64,000 nucleotides of DNA from Clostridiales bacterium UBA6114 (GCA_002423435.1 DIWE01000043.1:133604-197603), one strand, 5' to 3'. Numbered from the stretch's first letter, positions 8,335-18,063 are shown. A program made the numbers and translations. Notes: a model not told the origin generated them from the sequence alone.

Positions 8335-9171
8335 ATGGATTTCTCAGTTTTGATCGGCCTTTTGGCGGGGCTGGGGCTCGTATATTTCGGTATTACCGAC
8401 GGCGGGATATTAAACAGCTTTATCGACAGAGCCAGTATGGCCATTACCTTTGGCGGCACGATCGCGTCGACCGTGATCGCGTTTCCGTTTTCCTTTTTTA
8501 AAAAGATCCCGAGCCACCTCCGAATTGTTTTCCGGAGAAAGAAATACAACCCGCGCCAATATATCGACACAATCGTGGAATTTGCGCAGGAGGCCAGGAA
8601 AAGAGGGCTTTTGTCGCTGGAGGAAAAGGCGAACCAGGTGACCGATCCGTTTTTGCGCGAAAGCGTGATGCTGATCGTGGATGCGATCGATCCGGAAAAG
8701 GTAAAGGCTCTTTTGCAAAACGAGATGGACTGTATTGAGGAACGCCATGCGTCGGGCTGGCAGTTTTATGAAAAGGCGTCGTCCTTCGCACCGGCCTTCG
8801 GCATGATCGGCACCCTGATCGGGTTGATCAATATGCTGGCAAACCTCGACATGAATTCGGAGGAAGGCACAAAGCTCCTTGCAAACGGCATGTCGGTCGC
8901 GCTTGTCACGACGTTTTACGGGTCGATGCTTGCTAATCTCGTGCTGACCCCAATCGGGCACAGGCTTCATATGATCCACGAGGAAGAGATGATCTGCAAA
9001 CAGATCATCGTGGAGGGCGTGATTTCCATTCAGGCGGGGGACAACCCGAAGCACATCGAGGAGCGCCTCAGCGCGTTTTTGCGCCAGAAGGAGCGCGCAG
9101 AAGAAAAAGACCCCAAAAAACAGGAGAAAACGCCCAGGGGGAAAAAGGTGAAAGACGCAAAAAAAGCATAG
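8335..9171 (+). CDS. motA: Flagellar motor stator protein MotA
   Basis: Proton (or sodium) channel subunit of the stator that generates torque on FliG. The 278-residue protein has four hydrophobic segments: two near residues 5-50, and two around 140-200 with the conserved APAFGMIGTLIGLINML. The large cytoplasmic loop between them carries the charged residues that touch FliG. ATG 8335 is preferred over the upstream GTG 8326 because AGGAAG (8321-8326) is then correctly spaced and MDFSVLIG is the family-typical N-terminus. The C-terminal tail is very basic. motB follows 45 bases later. Confidence 0.95.
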   Translation: MDFSVLIGLLAGLGLVYFGITDGGILNSFIDRASMAITFGGTIASTVIAFPFSFFKKIPSHLRIVFRRKKYNPRQYIDTIVEFAQEARKRGLLSLEEKANQVTDPFLRESVMLIVDAIDPEKVKALLQNEMDCIEERHASGWQFYEKASSFAPAFGMIGTLIGLINMLANLDMNSEEGTKLLANGMSVALVTTFYGSMLANLVLTPIGHRLHMIHEEEMICKQIIVEGVISIQAGDNPKHIEERLSAFLRQKERAEEKDPKKQEKTPRGKKVKDAKKA

Positions 9172-9216
9172 CTTGCGTCTCCGATGCGAAACTGATGAGA
9201 CGACCGGGGTGAAAAA

Positions 9217-10044
9217 ATGCAGCGGAAGAAAAAGGAATATCAGTTTGTCGGCGGGAGCTGGCTCGACACGTATGCGGACATGGTTACGTTACTCCTTACC
9301 TTTTTTGTCCTATTGTTCTCCATGTCGACGATAGATTCGGAAAAATGGAAGGTCCTCGTGCAGGCCTTTATGGCCAGGGGCGGGGCGAACCAACAGATAC
9401 AGCTTGCCGAGGGGGATCAGAAGGGCTCCGAGACGGAGGATATCTCCCTGCCGGACAGCCCGGCGGTCGTCACCGAGGCATCGCCGCCCGAAGATATCAC
9501 GGAAGTCGAGGATTTCGACCAGCTTTACTGGTACTTGAAACAGTACGTCGAGGCGAACAATCTTCAGGGCAGCGTGAAGCTTTACAAAGGCGACGGATAT
9601 ACCTTTCTGACGTTTACGAACAACATATTTTTCGACGGCAACAGCGCCGTACTTCGCCCGGAGGGCAAAAGAATCCTTGATTTTCTGTGCGACGCGGTGA
9701 AGAATATTCCCGGTCAGATAGAAGAGCTCCGATTTTTCGGTCACACCGCGAAGGATTCGATCGTCACGACGGAAGAAACCCAGATCTTTGACAGGGAGCT
9801 TTCGATGGACCGCGCGAAGAACGTTTTGCTGTATGTGCAGCTTAGAAATGTGATCGAGCCGAAAAAGCTTGTGGGGGAAGGCTATGGCAGCTTCAGGCCG
9901 GTCGTCCCGTTCGACGGCACCGAAGAGACGCGCGTCAAAAACAGAAGGGTGGAGATCTATATATCGAAAACCGGAACCGCCACGGTCTCGCTCGACGAGA
10001 TTTACAGCGATATGAACAAAAACGCTGCGGACGGGCAGCAATAA
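9217..10044 (+). CDS. motB: Flagellar motor stator protein MotB
   Basis: Peptidoglycan-anchored stator subunit. A single membrane helix (about 17-40) carries the ion-binding Asp21 in the motif WLDTYADMVTLLLTFFVLLF. A linker of about 70 acidic, proline-containing residues leads to the C-terminal OmpA-type peptidoglycan-binding domain (from NNIFFDGNSAVLRPEGK to VKNRRVEIYI). The channel residue is intact. There is no fliL after it; the next gene, 76 bases on, is fliM. Confidence 0.95.
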   Translation: MQRKKKEYQFVGGSWLDTYADMVTLLLTFFVLLFSMSTIDSEKWKVLVQAFMARGGANQQIQLAEGDQKGSETEDISLPDSPAVVTEASPPEDITEVEDFDQLYWYLKQYVEANNLQGSVKLYKGDGYTFLTFTNNIFFDGNSAVLRPEGKRILDFLCDAVKNIPGQIEELRFFGHTAKDSIVTTEETQIFDRELSMDRAKNVLLYVQLRNVIEPKKLVGEGYGSFRPVVPFDGTEETRVKNRRVEIYISKTGTATVSLDEIYSDMNKNAADGQQ

Positions 10045-10120
10045 AAAACGAAGGGCAAAGCGAAAATTGGGCCTTTTGACGCGGCTGATTTTACTGATTT
10101 GCGGGGGATAGTGAGGACTT

Positions 10121-11119
10121 ATGGCAGAAGTATTGTCGCAGCAGCAAATCGACGAACTGTTGGGAAAACTTCAAAGCGGAGATGTCGATTTCAAGGAGAT
10201 TGAAGAACAGTCCTCGGGAAAAAGAGTAAAAGAATACGATTTTCTGTCTCCCAAAAAGTTTTCGAGAGACCAGCTGAAATTACTTAACAATATTTTCGAC
10301 AGCTTCGCGCGCTTAATCGGGCTTCATTTATCCAACCTCTTGCGGGTGTCCTGCGAGGCTGAGGTCATACAGGTGGAGGAGGAGGAATACAGGGAATTCA
10401 ACAACGCGTTAAACGACTCCGTTTTAGTCGGCGTTTTGAGAATGCAAAACAAAGAGAACAATATCGACGACAAAAGGATCCTTCTGGAAATGTCCCGCCC
10501 GGTTTCGTTTTCGATACTGGACCGTTTACTCGGGGGCAGCGCGAACGCCGAGCAGGCCGACCGGGATTATACGGATATCGAGGTTTCGCTTTTTGAATAC
10601 CTGTTCCGGCAGTTTGCGGCCGTTCTCAAAAACGCCTGGGGCAATTACATCGACGTCGAGCACTTCCTCGATATGATTGAAACCAACTCACGGCTTATCC
10701 AGTTCATACAGCAGGACGAATCGGTCGCGATCGTCGTCATGAATCTGTCGGTGGACGAGGCAAAAGGCACCCTGAACATCTGCCTGCCAGCCAGCACCTT
10801 GGACGACTTCTTCAAGATATTTGATTCAAAGTATGTAAAGATGCAGAGAAAAAGCAATGTCGAACAGGAGAAGCTGAGGAAGGATAGCATTATGAGCACG
10901 ATTTCGGAATCCTCCCTGACCGTTTCGGCGATGTTGGGGAAAACGGAAATCACCCTGGAAGAATTACTCGGACTGCAAATAGGCGACGTTCTGCCGCTCG
11001 ACACGCCCGCGTCCGATAGTTCCGTTTTGATTGACGTGGAAGACCAACACTGGTTTACGGGAGCGATCGGGATAAAAAAGAAAAATTACGCGGTCAAGAT
11101 CGAGAAAAACCTTCAATAA
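10121..11119 (+). CDS. fliM: Flagellar motor switch protein FliM
   Basis: C-ring protein that binds phospho-CheY and sets the direction of rotation. The N-terminus LSQQQIDELLGKLQSG is the CheY-P docking peptide; the middle domain (about 45-225) is the CheC-like fold that binds FliG; the C-terminal SpoA/FliN-like domain is at 250-332. Length (332) is normal. A GAGG ribosome site precedes ATG 10121. It pairs with FliY immediately downstream. Confidence 0.96.
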   Translation: MAEVLSQQQIDELLGKLQSGDVDFKEIEEQSSGKRVKEYDFLSPKKFSRDQLKLLNNIFDSFARLIGLHLSNLLRVSCEAEVIQVEEEEYREFNNALNDSVLVGVLRMQNKENNIDDKRILLEMSRPVSFSILDRLLGGSANAEQADRDYTDIEVSLFEYLFRQFAAVLKNAWGNYIDVEHFLDMIETNSRLIQFIQQDESVAIVVMNLSVDEAKGTLNICLPASTLDDFFKIFDSKYVKMQRKSNVEQEKLRKDSIMSTISESSLTVSAMLGKTEITLEELLGLQIGDVLPLDTPASDSSVLIDVEDQHWFTGAIGIKKKNYAVKIEKNLQ

Positions 11120-11139
11120 AGTCTAAGAGGTGATTCCGT

Positions 11140-12216
11140 TTGGGAGAGGGTATTACAAAGAAGTTTTCGGATATGGAGATCGACGCGATCGGCGAGATAC
11201 TGAATATCAGCCTCGGGTCCTCGGCAACCTCGATTTCGGAGCTTCTGGAACAGCCGGTGAACATTACGACGCCGACGGTCAAAATTATGAAAGCGGACGA
11301 TTTCGGCTTCCAGACCTACGAGCCCGCGATCGGCGTTGAAATCAACTATGTAAAGGGCCTGCTCGGGAAAAACATCATGATCATGAAGGAATCCGATGTG
11401 GAGATCATTGTCGGGCTTCTTTTGAAGAGAGATTATTCGGAAGAAAAATTTGTGCTGGATGAAATGAGCATCGGGGCGATCTGCGAAGTGATGAACCAGA
11501 TGATGGGCGCAGCGTCTACCGCTCTTTCCCAGTTTTTAAACCGGCTGATCAATATATCCCCTCCGAACTCGTTCCCGATCGGAAACAGCGAGCAGTTTAA
11601 AAAGGATTATTTTGACATCGACGGCGATATCGTCGCGGTTTATTTCAATCTCATGATCGGAGACCTGATAAACAGCGAGTTTATAAACGTCATGACCACC
11701 GATTTCGCAAAAGAGCTGATCTCCGTTTTCAACTTGGACTCAAACGAGGCGGAGGCGCCTTCCACGCCTGCCGCCGAAGAGAAAGAGCCGGAGAGGGCGC
11801 CCGCGGAGCCCGCGCCCGAAGAACCCAGGGCTCCCGCCGCGGCACCCGCACCGCCGAAAAAAAGCCCGGAGAAAAGCGCGCAGGCGGAAAGCTACAGCGT
11901 AGCCAAGGCTTCGTATCCGCAGTTTAACGAAGAGCAGCCTGTATTGACGGATGCGGAAACCAACAACTTAAACCTGATCATGTCCATACCGCTGCAGATC
12001 ACGGTTGAAATCGGGCGCACAACGAGAAAAATCAAGGATATCCTGGAGTTTTCACCCGGCATGATTGTGGAGATGGACAAGCAGGCCGGCTCGCAGGTCG
12101 ACGTTTTTGTAAACGGCAAAGCGATTGCAAAGGGGGATGTGGTGGTTGTCAACGATTTCTACGGGGTCCGGATCACGGAAATTACAAGCAGCGACGGAAT
12201 CATGAAGTTACTATAG
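11140..12216 (+). CDS. fliY: Flagellar switch phosphatase FliY (CheC-FliN fusion)
   Basis: C-ring protein of Gram-positive bacteria combining a CheY-P phosphatase with the FliN polymerisation domain. Residues about 5-205 form a CheC/CheX-type domain with both E-x2-N sites visible (EILNISLGSSA and EVMNQMMGAAS), suggesting a working phosphatase. A flexible linker rich in P, A and E (about 205-260) joins the C-terminal SpoA/FliN domain (about 275-358, LQITVEIGRTTRKIKDILEF). The start is TTG 11140 after AAGAGGTGA. FliN is not encoded separately, as expected when FliY is present. Confidence 0.93.
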   Translation: MGEGITKKFSDMEIDAIGEILNISLGSSATSISELLEQPVNITTPTVKIMKADDFGFQTYEPAIGVEINYVKGLLGKNIMIMKESDVEIIVGLLLKRDYSEEKFVLDEMSIGAICEVMNQMMGAASTALSQFLNRLINISPPNSFPIGNSEQFKKDYFDIDGDIVAVYFNLMIGDLINSEFINVMTTDFAKELISVFNLDSNEAEAPSTPAAEEKEPERAPAEPAPEEPRAPAAAPAPPKKSPEKSAQAESYSVAKASYPQFNEEQPVLTDAETNNLNLIMSIPLQITVEIGRTTRKIKDILEFSPGMIVEMDKQAGSQVDVFVNGKAIAKGDVVVVNDFYGVRITEITSSDGIMKLL

Positions 12217-12260
12217 TAAATCATTTTGCCTATTTAAATGCACTTTGGGAGGATTTCGCA

Positions 12261-12623
12261 ATGGGGAAGAAAATTATGCTGGTCGACGACGCGTCCTTTA
12301 TGAGAATGATGATCAAGGATACGCTGACAAAAAACGGGTATACCGAAATTGTGGAGGCGCCGAACGGCCAGGCCGCGGTAACCAGTTATCCCGTCGAACG
12401 GCCGGACCTTGTGATCATGGACATCACCATGCCGGTCATGGACGGGCTTGAGGCGCTGAAGCTGATCAAGGAGATCGACAAGGACGCAAGAGTCGTGATG
12501 TGCTCGGCGATGGGCCAGGAGGCGATGGTTGTCGACGCGCTCAAGCAGGGGGCGAAGGATTTTATCGTAAAGCCGTTTAAGCCCGACAGGATCATGAAAA
12601 CGGTCAACGGAATTCTTGGCTGA
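12261..12623 (+). CDS. cheY: Chemotaxis response regulator CheY
   Basis: Single-domain receiver that carries the signal from CheA to FliM/FliY. The 120 residues have all receiver landmarks: acidic pair D9-D10, phosphorylated D54 (VIMDITMPVMDG), S82 in the VVMCSAMG switch position and K104 (FIVKPF). Position between fliY and fliO is standard in Bacillota. A GGGAGG ribosome site precedes ATG 12261. Confidence 0.96.
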   Translation: MGKKIMLVDDASFMRMMIKDTLTKNGYTEIVEAPNGQAAVTSYPVERPDLVIMDITMPVMDGLEALKLIKEIDKDARVVMCSAMGQEAMVVDALKQGAKDFIVKPFKPDRIMKTVNGILG

Positions 12624-12659
12624 GCCTTAAAAATCAGGAAATGGGGGAGGGGACGCCGG

Positions 12660-13052
12660 TTGGGCTATACGGGGGAGATTCTGCCGCTGATTTTTTCATT
12701 CGCCGTTATCGGGGTGATTTTATATCTCTGTTACATGTTCACAAAAACCCTGTCCCAGAAAACAAGCGGCGCCCGGAGCACCAGAAATATTAAAATCATC
12801 GAGCGGGCGGCGCTTTCACAGGACAAGGGGCTTGCGATCGCCGAGGTCTGCGGGAAGTATTATCTCGTGGGTTTCTCGGGCGGGTCGATCGAGATTCTTG
12901 AGACGCTTGACCCGGACGATCTTGTTCTGGCCCGCCCCGAGCTTGCGCAGGATTTTTTAAGCGTTTTTCAGTCGGCGCTGAAAAACAGGCCGGATTTCAA
13001 GAAAATAATGGGGAAAATGAAGAAAAACGGGCGCGAAAACAATGAAAAATAA
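12660..13052 (+). CDS. fliO: Flagellar biosynthesis protein FliO
   Basis: Small membrane protein that helps assemble the FliP ring of the export gate. One membrane segment lies near the N-terminus (about 8-27, LIFSFAVIGVILYLCYMF), followed by a cytoplasmic domain with the family pattern IKIIERAALSQDKGLAIAEVCGKYYLVGFS. The start is TTG 12660 after a GGGGGAGGGG ribosome site. FliO is poorly conserved, but structure plus the 11-base overlap with fliP support the call. Confidence 0.85.
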   Translation: MGYTGEILPLIFSFAVIGVILYLCYMFTKTLSQKTSGARSTRNIKIIERAALSQDKGLAIAEVCGKYYLVGFSGGSIEILETLDPDDLVLARPELAQDFLSVFQSALKNRPDFKKIMGKMKKNGRENNEK

Positions 13053-13788
13053 GAACATGAGACGGAAAGTTTTTCTCGGCGCTCTGTTTTCCATACTGAT
13101 TGCGGGCGCGCTGCCGGCGCGCGCACACGCCGCGGGGCTTGAAATCAACTTAAACGGCTCGGGCGTCGACACCCTCGAGATCCTTGAGACGCTGACCCTT
13201 CTGGCGCTCGCGCCCACAATCCTGATCATGACGAGCTGTTTTACGAGGATCGTGATCGTCCTGTCTTTCTTGAGAAACGCGCTCGGGCTGCAGCAGACCC
13301 CGCCGAACCAGGTGCTGGTCGGGATGGCGCTCATGCTGTCGCTCTTTATCATGTCGCCGATCGTCTCGCAGATCAACACGGAGGCGTACGCGCCGTACAA
13401 GGCCGAGCAGATCACGCAGGAGGAGTTTATCAGGAGGGCCGCCGGGCCGATGAAGACCTTTATGCTAAAGCAGACGAAGAAGGAGGACTTAAACCTCTTT
13501 GTCGGCCTCGCCAAGGTGGAGAACGCAAGCTCCGCGCAGGAGCTTCCGATCGCGGTGGTGATCCCGGCGTTCGTCACAAGCGAGCTTCGGCGCGCGTTTA
13601 TCATCGGATTTCTGATTTACATCCCTTTCCTGATTATCGACATGGTCGTTTCGAGCACGCTGATGTCGATGGGCATGGTGATGCTGCCGCCCGCGATGGT
13701 CTCGCTCCCGTTTAAGCTTCTTTTGTTCGTGCTGGCCGACGGATGGGGACTTCTTTTCAAGACGCTGGTGTCAAGCTTTAATATGTAG
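13042..13788 (+). CDS. fliP: Flagellar export gate protein FliP
   Basis: Core of the FliPQR helical export gate. The 248-residue precursor starts with a cleavable signal sequence (basic MKNKNMRRK then a hydrophobic stretch ending in ARAHAAG), followed by membrane segments near 45-70, 90-110, 185-205 and 215-240. Highly conserved stretches include TSCFTRIVIVLSFLRNALG and PPNQVLVGMAL. It overlaps fliO by 11 bases. Confidence 0.96.
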   Translation: MKNKNMRRKVFLGALFSILIAGALPARAHAAGLEINLNGSGVDTLEILETLTLLALAPTILIMTSCFTRIVIVLSFLRNALGLQQTPPNQVLVGMALMLSLFIMSPIVSQINTEAYAPYKAEQITQEEFIRRAAGPMKTFMLKQTKKEDLNLFVGLAKVENASSAQELPIAVVIPAFVTSELRRAFIIGFLIYIPFLIIDMVVSSTLMSMGMVMLPPAMVSLPFKLLLFVLADGWGLLFKTLVSSFNM

Positions 13789-13824
13789 AACGGCGGATCG
13801 GTTATTTCTCCTTATGAAAGGCGG

Positions 13825-13850
13825 GGTTCGTGTGATTTTTCACACGAACC
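13825..13850 (+). repeat. Perfect 11-bp palindromic hairpin between fliP and fliQ
   Basis: The arms GGTTCGTGTGA (13825-13835) and TCACACGAACC (13840-13850) pair perfectly around a TTTT loop. No T-run follows. A near copy with a compensating base change stands between fliW and csrA (41864-41887), which makes it likely that the fold, not the exact sequence, is conserved. It sits after an AAGGCGG purine-rich run, and the arm contains GTG TGA, a start followed at once by a stop. Confidence 0.6.
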
Positions 13851-13871
13851 ATAAATAAAAGGCAGGTTTAT

Positions 13872-14138
13872 ATGACGATATCGGAAACCTCGAACATCAT
13901 GCAGGCCGCGCTGATGGCGGGCATCAAGGTGGCCTCCCCGATCCTGCTTGTCAGTATCCTGATCGGCATGCTGGTCGCCGTTTTGCAGGCGGCGACCCAG
14001 ATCCACGAGCAAAGCCTCACCTTTGTCCCGAAGCTTCTGGCGATCGCGTTTGTTATTTTGATCCTGGGGCCGTGGATGGCGCAGACGATGACCGACTTCG
14101 TCTTTTACATATTTGACCTGGTCGCGCGGCTTAACTGA
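13872..14138 (+). CDS. fliQ: Flagellar export gate protein FliQ
   Basis: Two-helix gate subunit that wraps the FliP-FliR channel. The 88 residues have two membrane helices (about 17-40 and 50-75) and the conserved segment VSILIGMLVAVLQAATQIHEQSL. It sits between fliP and fliR and has the normal length. The hairpin at 13825-13850 lies in the leader just upstream. Confidence 0.95.
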   Translation: MTISETSNIMQAALMAGIKVASPILLVSILIGMLVAVLQAATQIHEQSLTFVPKLLAIAFVILILGPWMAQTMTDFVFYIFDLVARLN

Positions 14139-14152
14139 AAAAGGGCGGGCAT

Positions 14153-14917
14153 ATGGAACTGAATTTTGACGGTACCACGGCGCTTTTGGTTTTCCTCCGC
14201 ATTTCAGGCTGCGTCCTGTTTAACCCGATCCTCGGCAGGCGGAATATTCCGGCAGTTTTCAATATCGGGCTTTGCCTGATTCTTACGGTTTTTATCTATC
14301 CCCTGGTTCCCCGGCAGGAGATCGAGATCAATTCCTTTATCGTTTTTTTTGTCTGCGCCTTAAAGGAGCTCGCCCTCGGCTTTCTGATCGGATATATCAT
14401 TCAGATGTTCCTGGCCGTTATTGTGATGGGCGGGGAGACGATGGACATGCAGATCGGCCTGTCGATGTCGAAGGTATACGACCCGCAAAGCAACGTTTCG
14501 ATGCCGCTTTCCGCGTCGCTGATTAACGCAATGTTTTATCTGGTCTTTTTCGCTTCAAACGCGCATCTGACCCTGATCAAAATTTTTACCGAGCTTTGCG
14601 TCGTGGCGCCGTACGGCGACCGGGCGATAAGCCCCGATATTTTCAAAAACCTTGCAGGGCTCTTTTCGCTGGCTTTGGTTTACTCTATAAAGATGTCGTT
14701 TCCCGTGCTCGCCGCCGAGATGATCTCCGAAATGGCCGTCGGGCTGATCATGCGGGCGGTGCCGCAGATCGACGTTTTCGTGCTCAACATCCAGTTAAAG
14801 CTCATTATCGGCTTTGTTGTGCTCCTGATCATCGCCCCGGCGATGTCGATTTTCCTCGACAGGCTGATTGCCGTCATGTTTGACAATATAAGCGGCTTAT
14901 TCGGCGCCCTGGCTTAG
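14153..14917 (+). CDS. fliR: Flagellar export gate protein FliR
   Basis: Membrane protein of the FliPQR channel. The 254 residues contain about six hydrophobic segments, with the FliR-typical beginning (LVFLRISGCVLFNPILGRRNIP), the ALKELALGFLIGYIIQMF segment and AEMISEMAVGLIMRAVPQIDVFVL. It follows fliQ by 14 bases and precedes flhB by 21, with the standard order. Confidence 0.95.
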   Translation: MELNFDGTTALLVFLRISGCVLFNPILGRRNIPAVFNIGLCLILTVFIYPLVPRQEIEINSFIVFFVCALKELALGFLIGYIIQMFLAVIVMGGETMDMQIGLSMSKVYDPQSNVSMPLSASLINAMFYLVFFASNAHLTLIKIFTELCVVAPYGDRAISPDIFKNLAGLFSLALVYSIKMSFPVLAAEMISEMAVGLIMRAVPQIDVFVLNIQLKLIIGFVVLLIIAPAMSIFLDRLIAVMFDNISGLFGALA

Positions 14918-14938
14918 CGCGGTACAAGGGGGGATCTT

Positions 14939-16000
14939 ATGCCGTCGGACAGCAAAACGGAAAAAGCAACCCCGAAAAAGCGCGAGGACGAACGAAAAAA
15001 AGGCAACCTGTTCCAAAGCCGGGACGTCGTCAGCGCACTCTCCATCCTTGTGATCTTTTCCGTCTTAAGGCTGATCCTGCCTTATGCCTATCAATATCTT
15101 TCAAATCTGATGCGGCATTATTTCGGTTATGCCGGCACGATGCGCACTCTTCCGGCGGATGCCGCGATGGACATATACAAGGACGGCGCGGTTTCCCTTA
15201 TCCTGCTCGCGGGTCCGGTAATGCTGTCCTCTCTGGTGGTGAGCATCGTTGCGACGGGCGCGCAGACGAAATTCAAGTTTTCCCAGGAACAGATCAAACT
15301 GAAGTTTTCCCGCCTAAACCCGATCACGGGGCTAAAGCGCCTTTTCTCCGTCCGCTCCGTCGTGGAGCTTGCAAAATCCTCCGCAAAGATCGCGATCATC
15401 GGTGCGGTTTTATACATGCAGTTTCAAAAAATCGCCGGCAGCTTCCTAAAGCTCTTAAACGGCGGCGTCATGCAGGGCGTCGTGTTTATCCTAAATACCG
15501 TAATGGACATCGTAATCCGGCTTTCCGCCGTCTTCTTCGCAATCGCCTTGTTCGACTACCTTTACCAGTGGTGGGAATACGAAAAGAACATCCGGATGTC
15601 GAAGCAGGAGATCAAGGAGGAATACAAACAGCTCGAAGGCAACCCCGAAATCAAGGGCAAAATCCGGGAGCGCCAGAGAAAGACGTCCATGCGCCGCATG
15701 ATGCAGAAGGTGCCCACCGCGGACGTGGTCGTCCGGAACCCGACCCACTTCGCCGTCGCCCTCAAGTACGATATCGACAGGGACAACGCGCCCCTCGTCG
15801 TGGCGAAGGGTCAGGATTATATCGCGCTTAAGATCATCGCGATCGCCGAAAAGCACAACATCCCGATGCAGGAAAACAAGGCGCTCGCCCGGGCGATGTA
15901 CGACGCCGCCGAGGTCGGCAGAGAGATTCCGCCTTTGTTTTACGCCGCCGTCGCCGAGATCATGGCCTGGGTTTATACAATGAAAAAGGAAACGGAGTGA
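14939..16000 (+). CDS. flhB: Flagellar export switch protein FlhB
   Basis: Gate protein that changes substrate class when FliK signals hook completion. The 353 residues comprise a basic N-terminus (KTEKATPKKREDERKKG), four membrane helices (about 30-210) and a cytoplasmic domain with the self-cleavage motif N267-P-T-H270 intact (VVVRNPTHFAVALKYD). The stop codon lies within the start region of flhA. A separate copy of only the C-terminal domain is encoded at 29010-29393. Confidence 0.96.
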   Translation: MPSDSKTEKATPKKREDERKKGNLFQSRDVVSALSILVIFSVLRLILPYAYQYLSNLMRHYFGYAGTMRTLPADAAMDIYKDGAVSLILLAGPVMLSSLVVSIVATGAQTKFKFSQEQIKLKFSRLNPITGLKRLFSVRSVVELAKSSAKIAIIGAVLYMQFQKIAGSFLKLLNGGVMQGVVFILNTVMDIVIRLSAVFFAIALFDYLYQWWEYEKNIRMSKQEIKEEYKQLEGNPEIKGKIRERQRKTSMRRMMQKVPTADVVVRNPTHFAVALKYDIDRDNAPLVVAKGQDYIALKIIAIAEKHNIPMQENKALARAMYDAAEVGREIPPLFYAAVAEIMAWVYTMKKETE

Positions 16001-18063
16001 GATGTAAGTTGAAAGTGTTCGATAATGTGGTTTCACTGTTCGTGATCGTCATTATCGGGCTGATCATCATTCCGCTCCCCGTCTTCCTTCTCGACATGAT
16101 GTTTATCGTCAACATCGCCCTGTCGCTCATGATCCTGCTCGTCACCATGTATGTGAAAAACGCGCTCCAGTTTTCCGTTTTTCCGTCCCTCCTTCTGATC
16201 ACGACGCTTCTGCGCCTTGGGCTTAATATCTCCTCGACCAGGCTGATTCTCGGAAACGCGGGCGAGGCGGGGCGCGTGATCGCCACCTTCGGAAGCTTCG
16301 TCCTTGCGGGGAATATCGTGATCGGGTTTATCGTTTTCATTATCATCGTGCTCGTAAACTTCCTCGTGATCACAAAGGGCGCCGAGCGTGTCTCCGAGGT
16401 CGGCGCCAGGTTCAAGCTCGACGCGATGCCCGGAAAACAGATGGCGATCGACGCGGATTTAAGCTCGGGCCTCATCGACGAGGAAACGGCGAAAAGCCGC
16501 AGAAGCGACATCCAGAGGGAAGCCGAGTTCTACGGCGCGATGGACGGCGCAAGCAAGTTCGTAAAAGGCGACGCCATCATGTCGATCGTCATCCTGTTCG
16601 TAAACTTTATCGGCGGTATGATCGTCGGCATGCTGCAGGGCGGCGGCACCCTTTCAGAGGTTCTCAGGATCTATTCCATCGCGACGGTCGGCGACGGACT
16701 CGTGTCCCAGCTGCCGGCGCTTCTGATTTCGACCGGCACCGGCATCATCGTCACGCGCGCCGCCTCCGATTCGAGCTTAAGCGAGGATGTGACGAGGCAG
16801 TTTTTAGCGCAGCCTACGGTGATCATTCTGGCGGGGTTTGTGGTTTTGGCGTTTTGCCTGATACCGGGAATGCCTTTTCTCCAGCTGATCATTCTCGCTT
16901 CCGGTCTGATGGCCCTGGGCTTTACGATCAGGAACAGGGAAAAGCGGGCTCTCGCCGCGGACGCGGTGGGCACTGAGGAGGAAGCGGAGCCGGATCTTGA
17001 CGACACCGCCTATTACAAGAACATTGACAACATCTATCAGCTTTTGCGGATGGACGCGATCGAGATGGAGTTCGGGTACAGCCTGATCCCGGTCGTCGAC
17101 GAGCGCAGCGGGAGCAGCTTTATCGAAAGGCTCGTCACCTTCCGAAAGCAGTTCGCGGTCGAGATGGGCATGGTGATCCCGGCCGTGCGCCTGCACGACA
17201 ACGGCTATCTGAATCCGAACCAGTACTTAATCAAGATCAAGGGCGAGGAGGTCGCAAGGGGAGAAATCCTGGTCGATTATTATCTTGCGCTCGACCCCGG
17301 CAACCTGACCGGGACGGTCGACGGCATCGATACGATCGAGCCGGCCTACGGCATCCCGAGCAAGTGGATTACCCCGGACAAAAAGGAGCTGGCGGAGATC
17401 TGCGGTTATACGGTCATCGACTCGCTGTCCGTGATCGTGACCCATCTTTCGGAAACGGTAAAAAAATTCGCCCACCAGCTTCTTTCGAGGCAGGATGTAA
17501 ACCAGCTTCTGGAGAACGTGAAGAAGGTGGACGCGCCGCTGGTCGACGACGTTGTGCCGGGTCTTATTTCTTACGGCGGCCTTCAGAAGATACTGTGCAA
17601 CCTGTTAAAAGAGAACATCCCGATCCGCGATATCCAGACGATCCTCGAAACGATTGCCGACCACGCGAGCGCCGTGCACGACGCCGACATGCTCACCGAA
17701 TATGTGCGCCAGGCGCTTAGGCGCACCATCACGCGCAAATGGGCCGAGGGCGGCCAGATCCGGGTCATCACGCTCGACAGCGAGGTGGAAAAGGCCATTG
17801 TAAACGCCATCAGCAGAGGCGAGCAGGGGACCTACCTCTCCTTAGACCCGCAGACGGCGCAGAAGATCGTCACCAAGCTGATCGAGTGCATCAAGAAGGT
17901 CAAGAACCTGATCGACACGCCGATTGTCCTGACCTCTCCCATGGTAAGGATTTATTTCAGCAAAATGCTCGAGCAGTTTTACCCGAAAGCGGTCGTCATT
18001 TCCTTTAACGAGCTTGACACGAACGTGCAGATTCAGGCGGTCGGAAATGTGATGTTCGATTAG
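15997..18063 (+). CDS. flhA: Flagellar export platform protein FlhA
   Basis: Forms the nonameric ring below the export gate that receives chaperone-substrate complexes. The 688-residue product has eight predicted membrane segments in the first 330 residues, the conserved TTLLRLGLNISSTRLILG, a FHIPEP-type cytoplasmic loop (TKGAERVSEVGARF, DGASKFVKGDAI), and the large C-terminal domain. Start: GTG 15997 overlaps the flhB stop and has AAGGA six bases before it; TTG 16009 is an alternative with GGAG upstream, giving MKVFDNVV. FlhF and FlhG genes, common behind flhA, are missing. Confidence 0.96.
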   Translation: MRCKLKVFDNVVSLFVIVIIGLIIIPLPVFLLDMMFIVNIALSLMILLVTMYVKNALQFSVFPSLLLITTLLRLGLNISSTRLILGNAGEAGRVIATFGSFVLAGNIVIGFIVFIIIVLVNFLVITKGAERVSEVGARFKLDAMPGKQMAIDADLSSGLIDEETAKSRRSDIQREAEFYGAMDGASKFVKGDAIMSIVILFVNFIGGMIVGMLQGGGTLSEVLRIYSIATVGDGLVSQLPALLISTGTGIIVTRAASDSSLSEDVTRQFLAQPTVIILAGFVVLAFCLIPGMPFLQLIILASGLMALGFTIRNREKRALAADAVGTEEEAEPDLDDTAYYKNIDNIYQLLRMDAIEMEFGYSLIPVVDERSGSSFIERLVTFRKQFAVEMGMVIPAVRLHDNGYLNPNQYLIKIKGEEVARGEILVDYYLALDPGNLTGTVDGIDTIEPAYGIPSKWITPDKKELAEICGYTVIDSLSVIVTHLSETVKKFAHQLLSRQDVNQLLENVKKVDAPLVDDVVPGLISYGGLQKILCNLLKENIPIRDIQTILETIADHASAVHDADMLTEYVRQALRRTITRKWAEGGQIRVITLDSEVEKAIVNAISRGEQGTYLSLDPQTAQKIVTKLIECIKKVKNLIDTPIVLTSPMVRIYFSKMLEQFYPKAVVISFNELDTNVQIQAVGNVMFD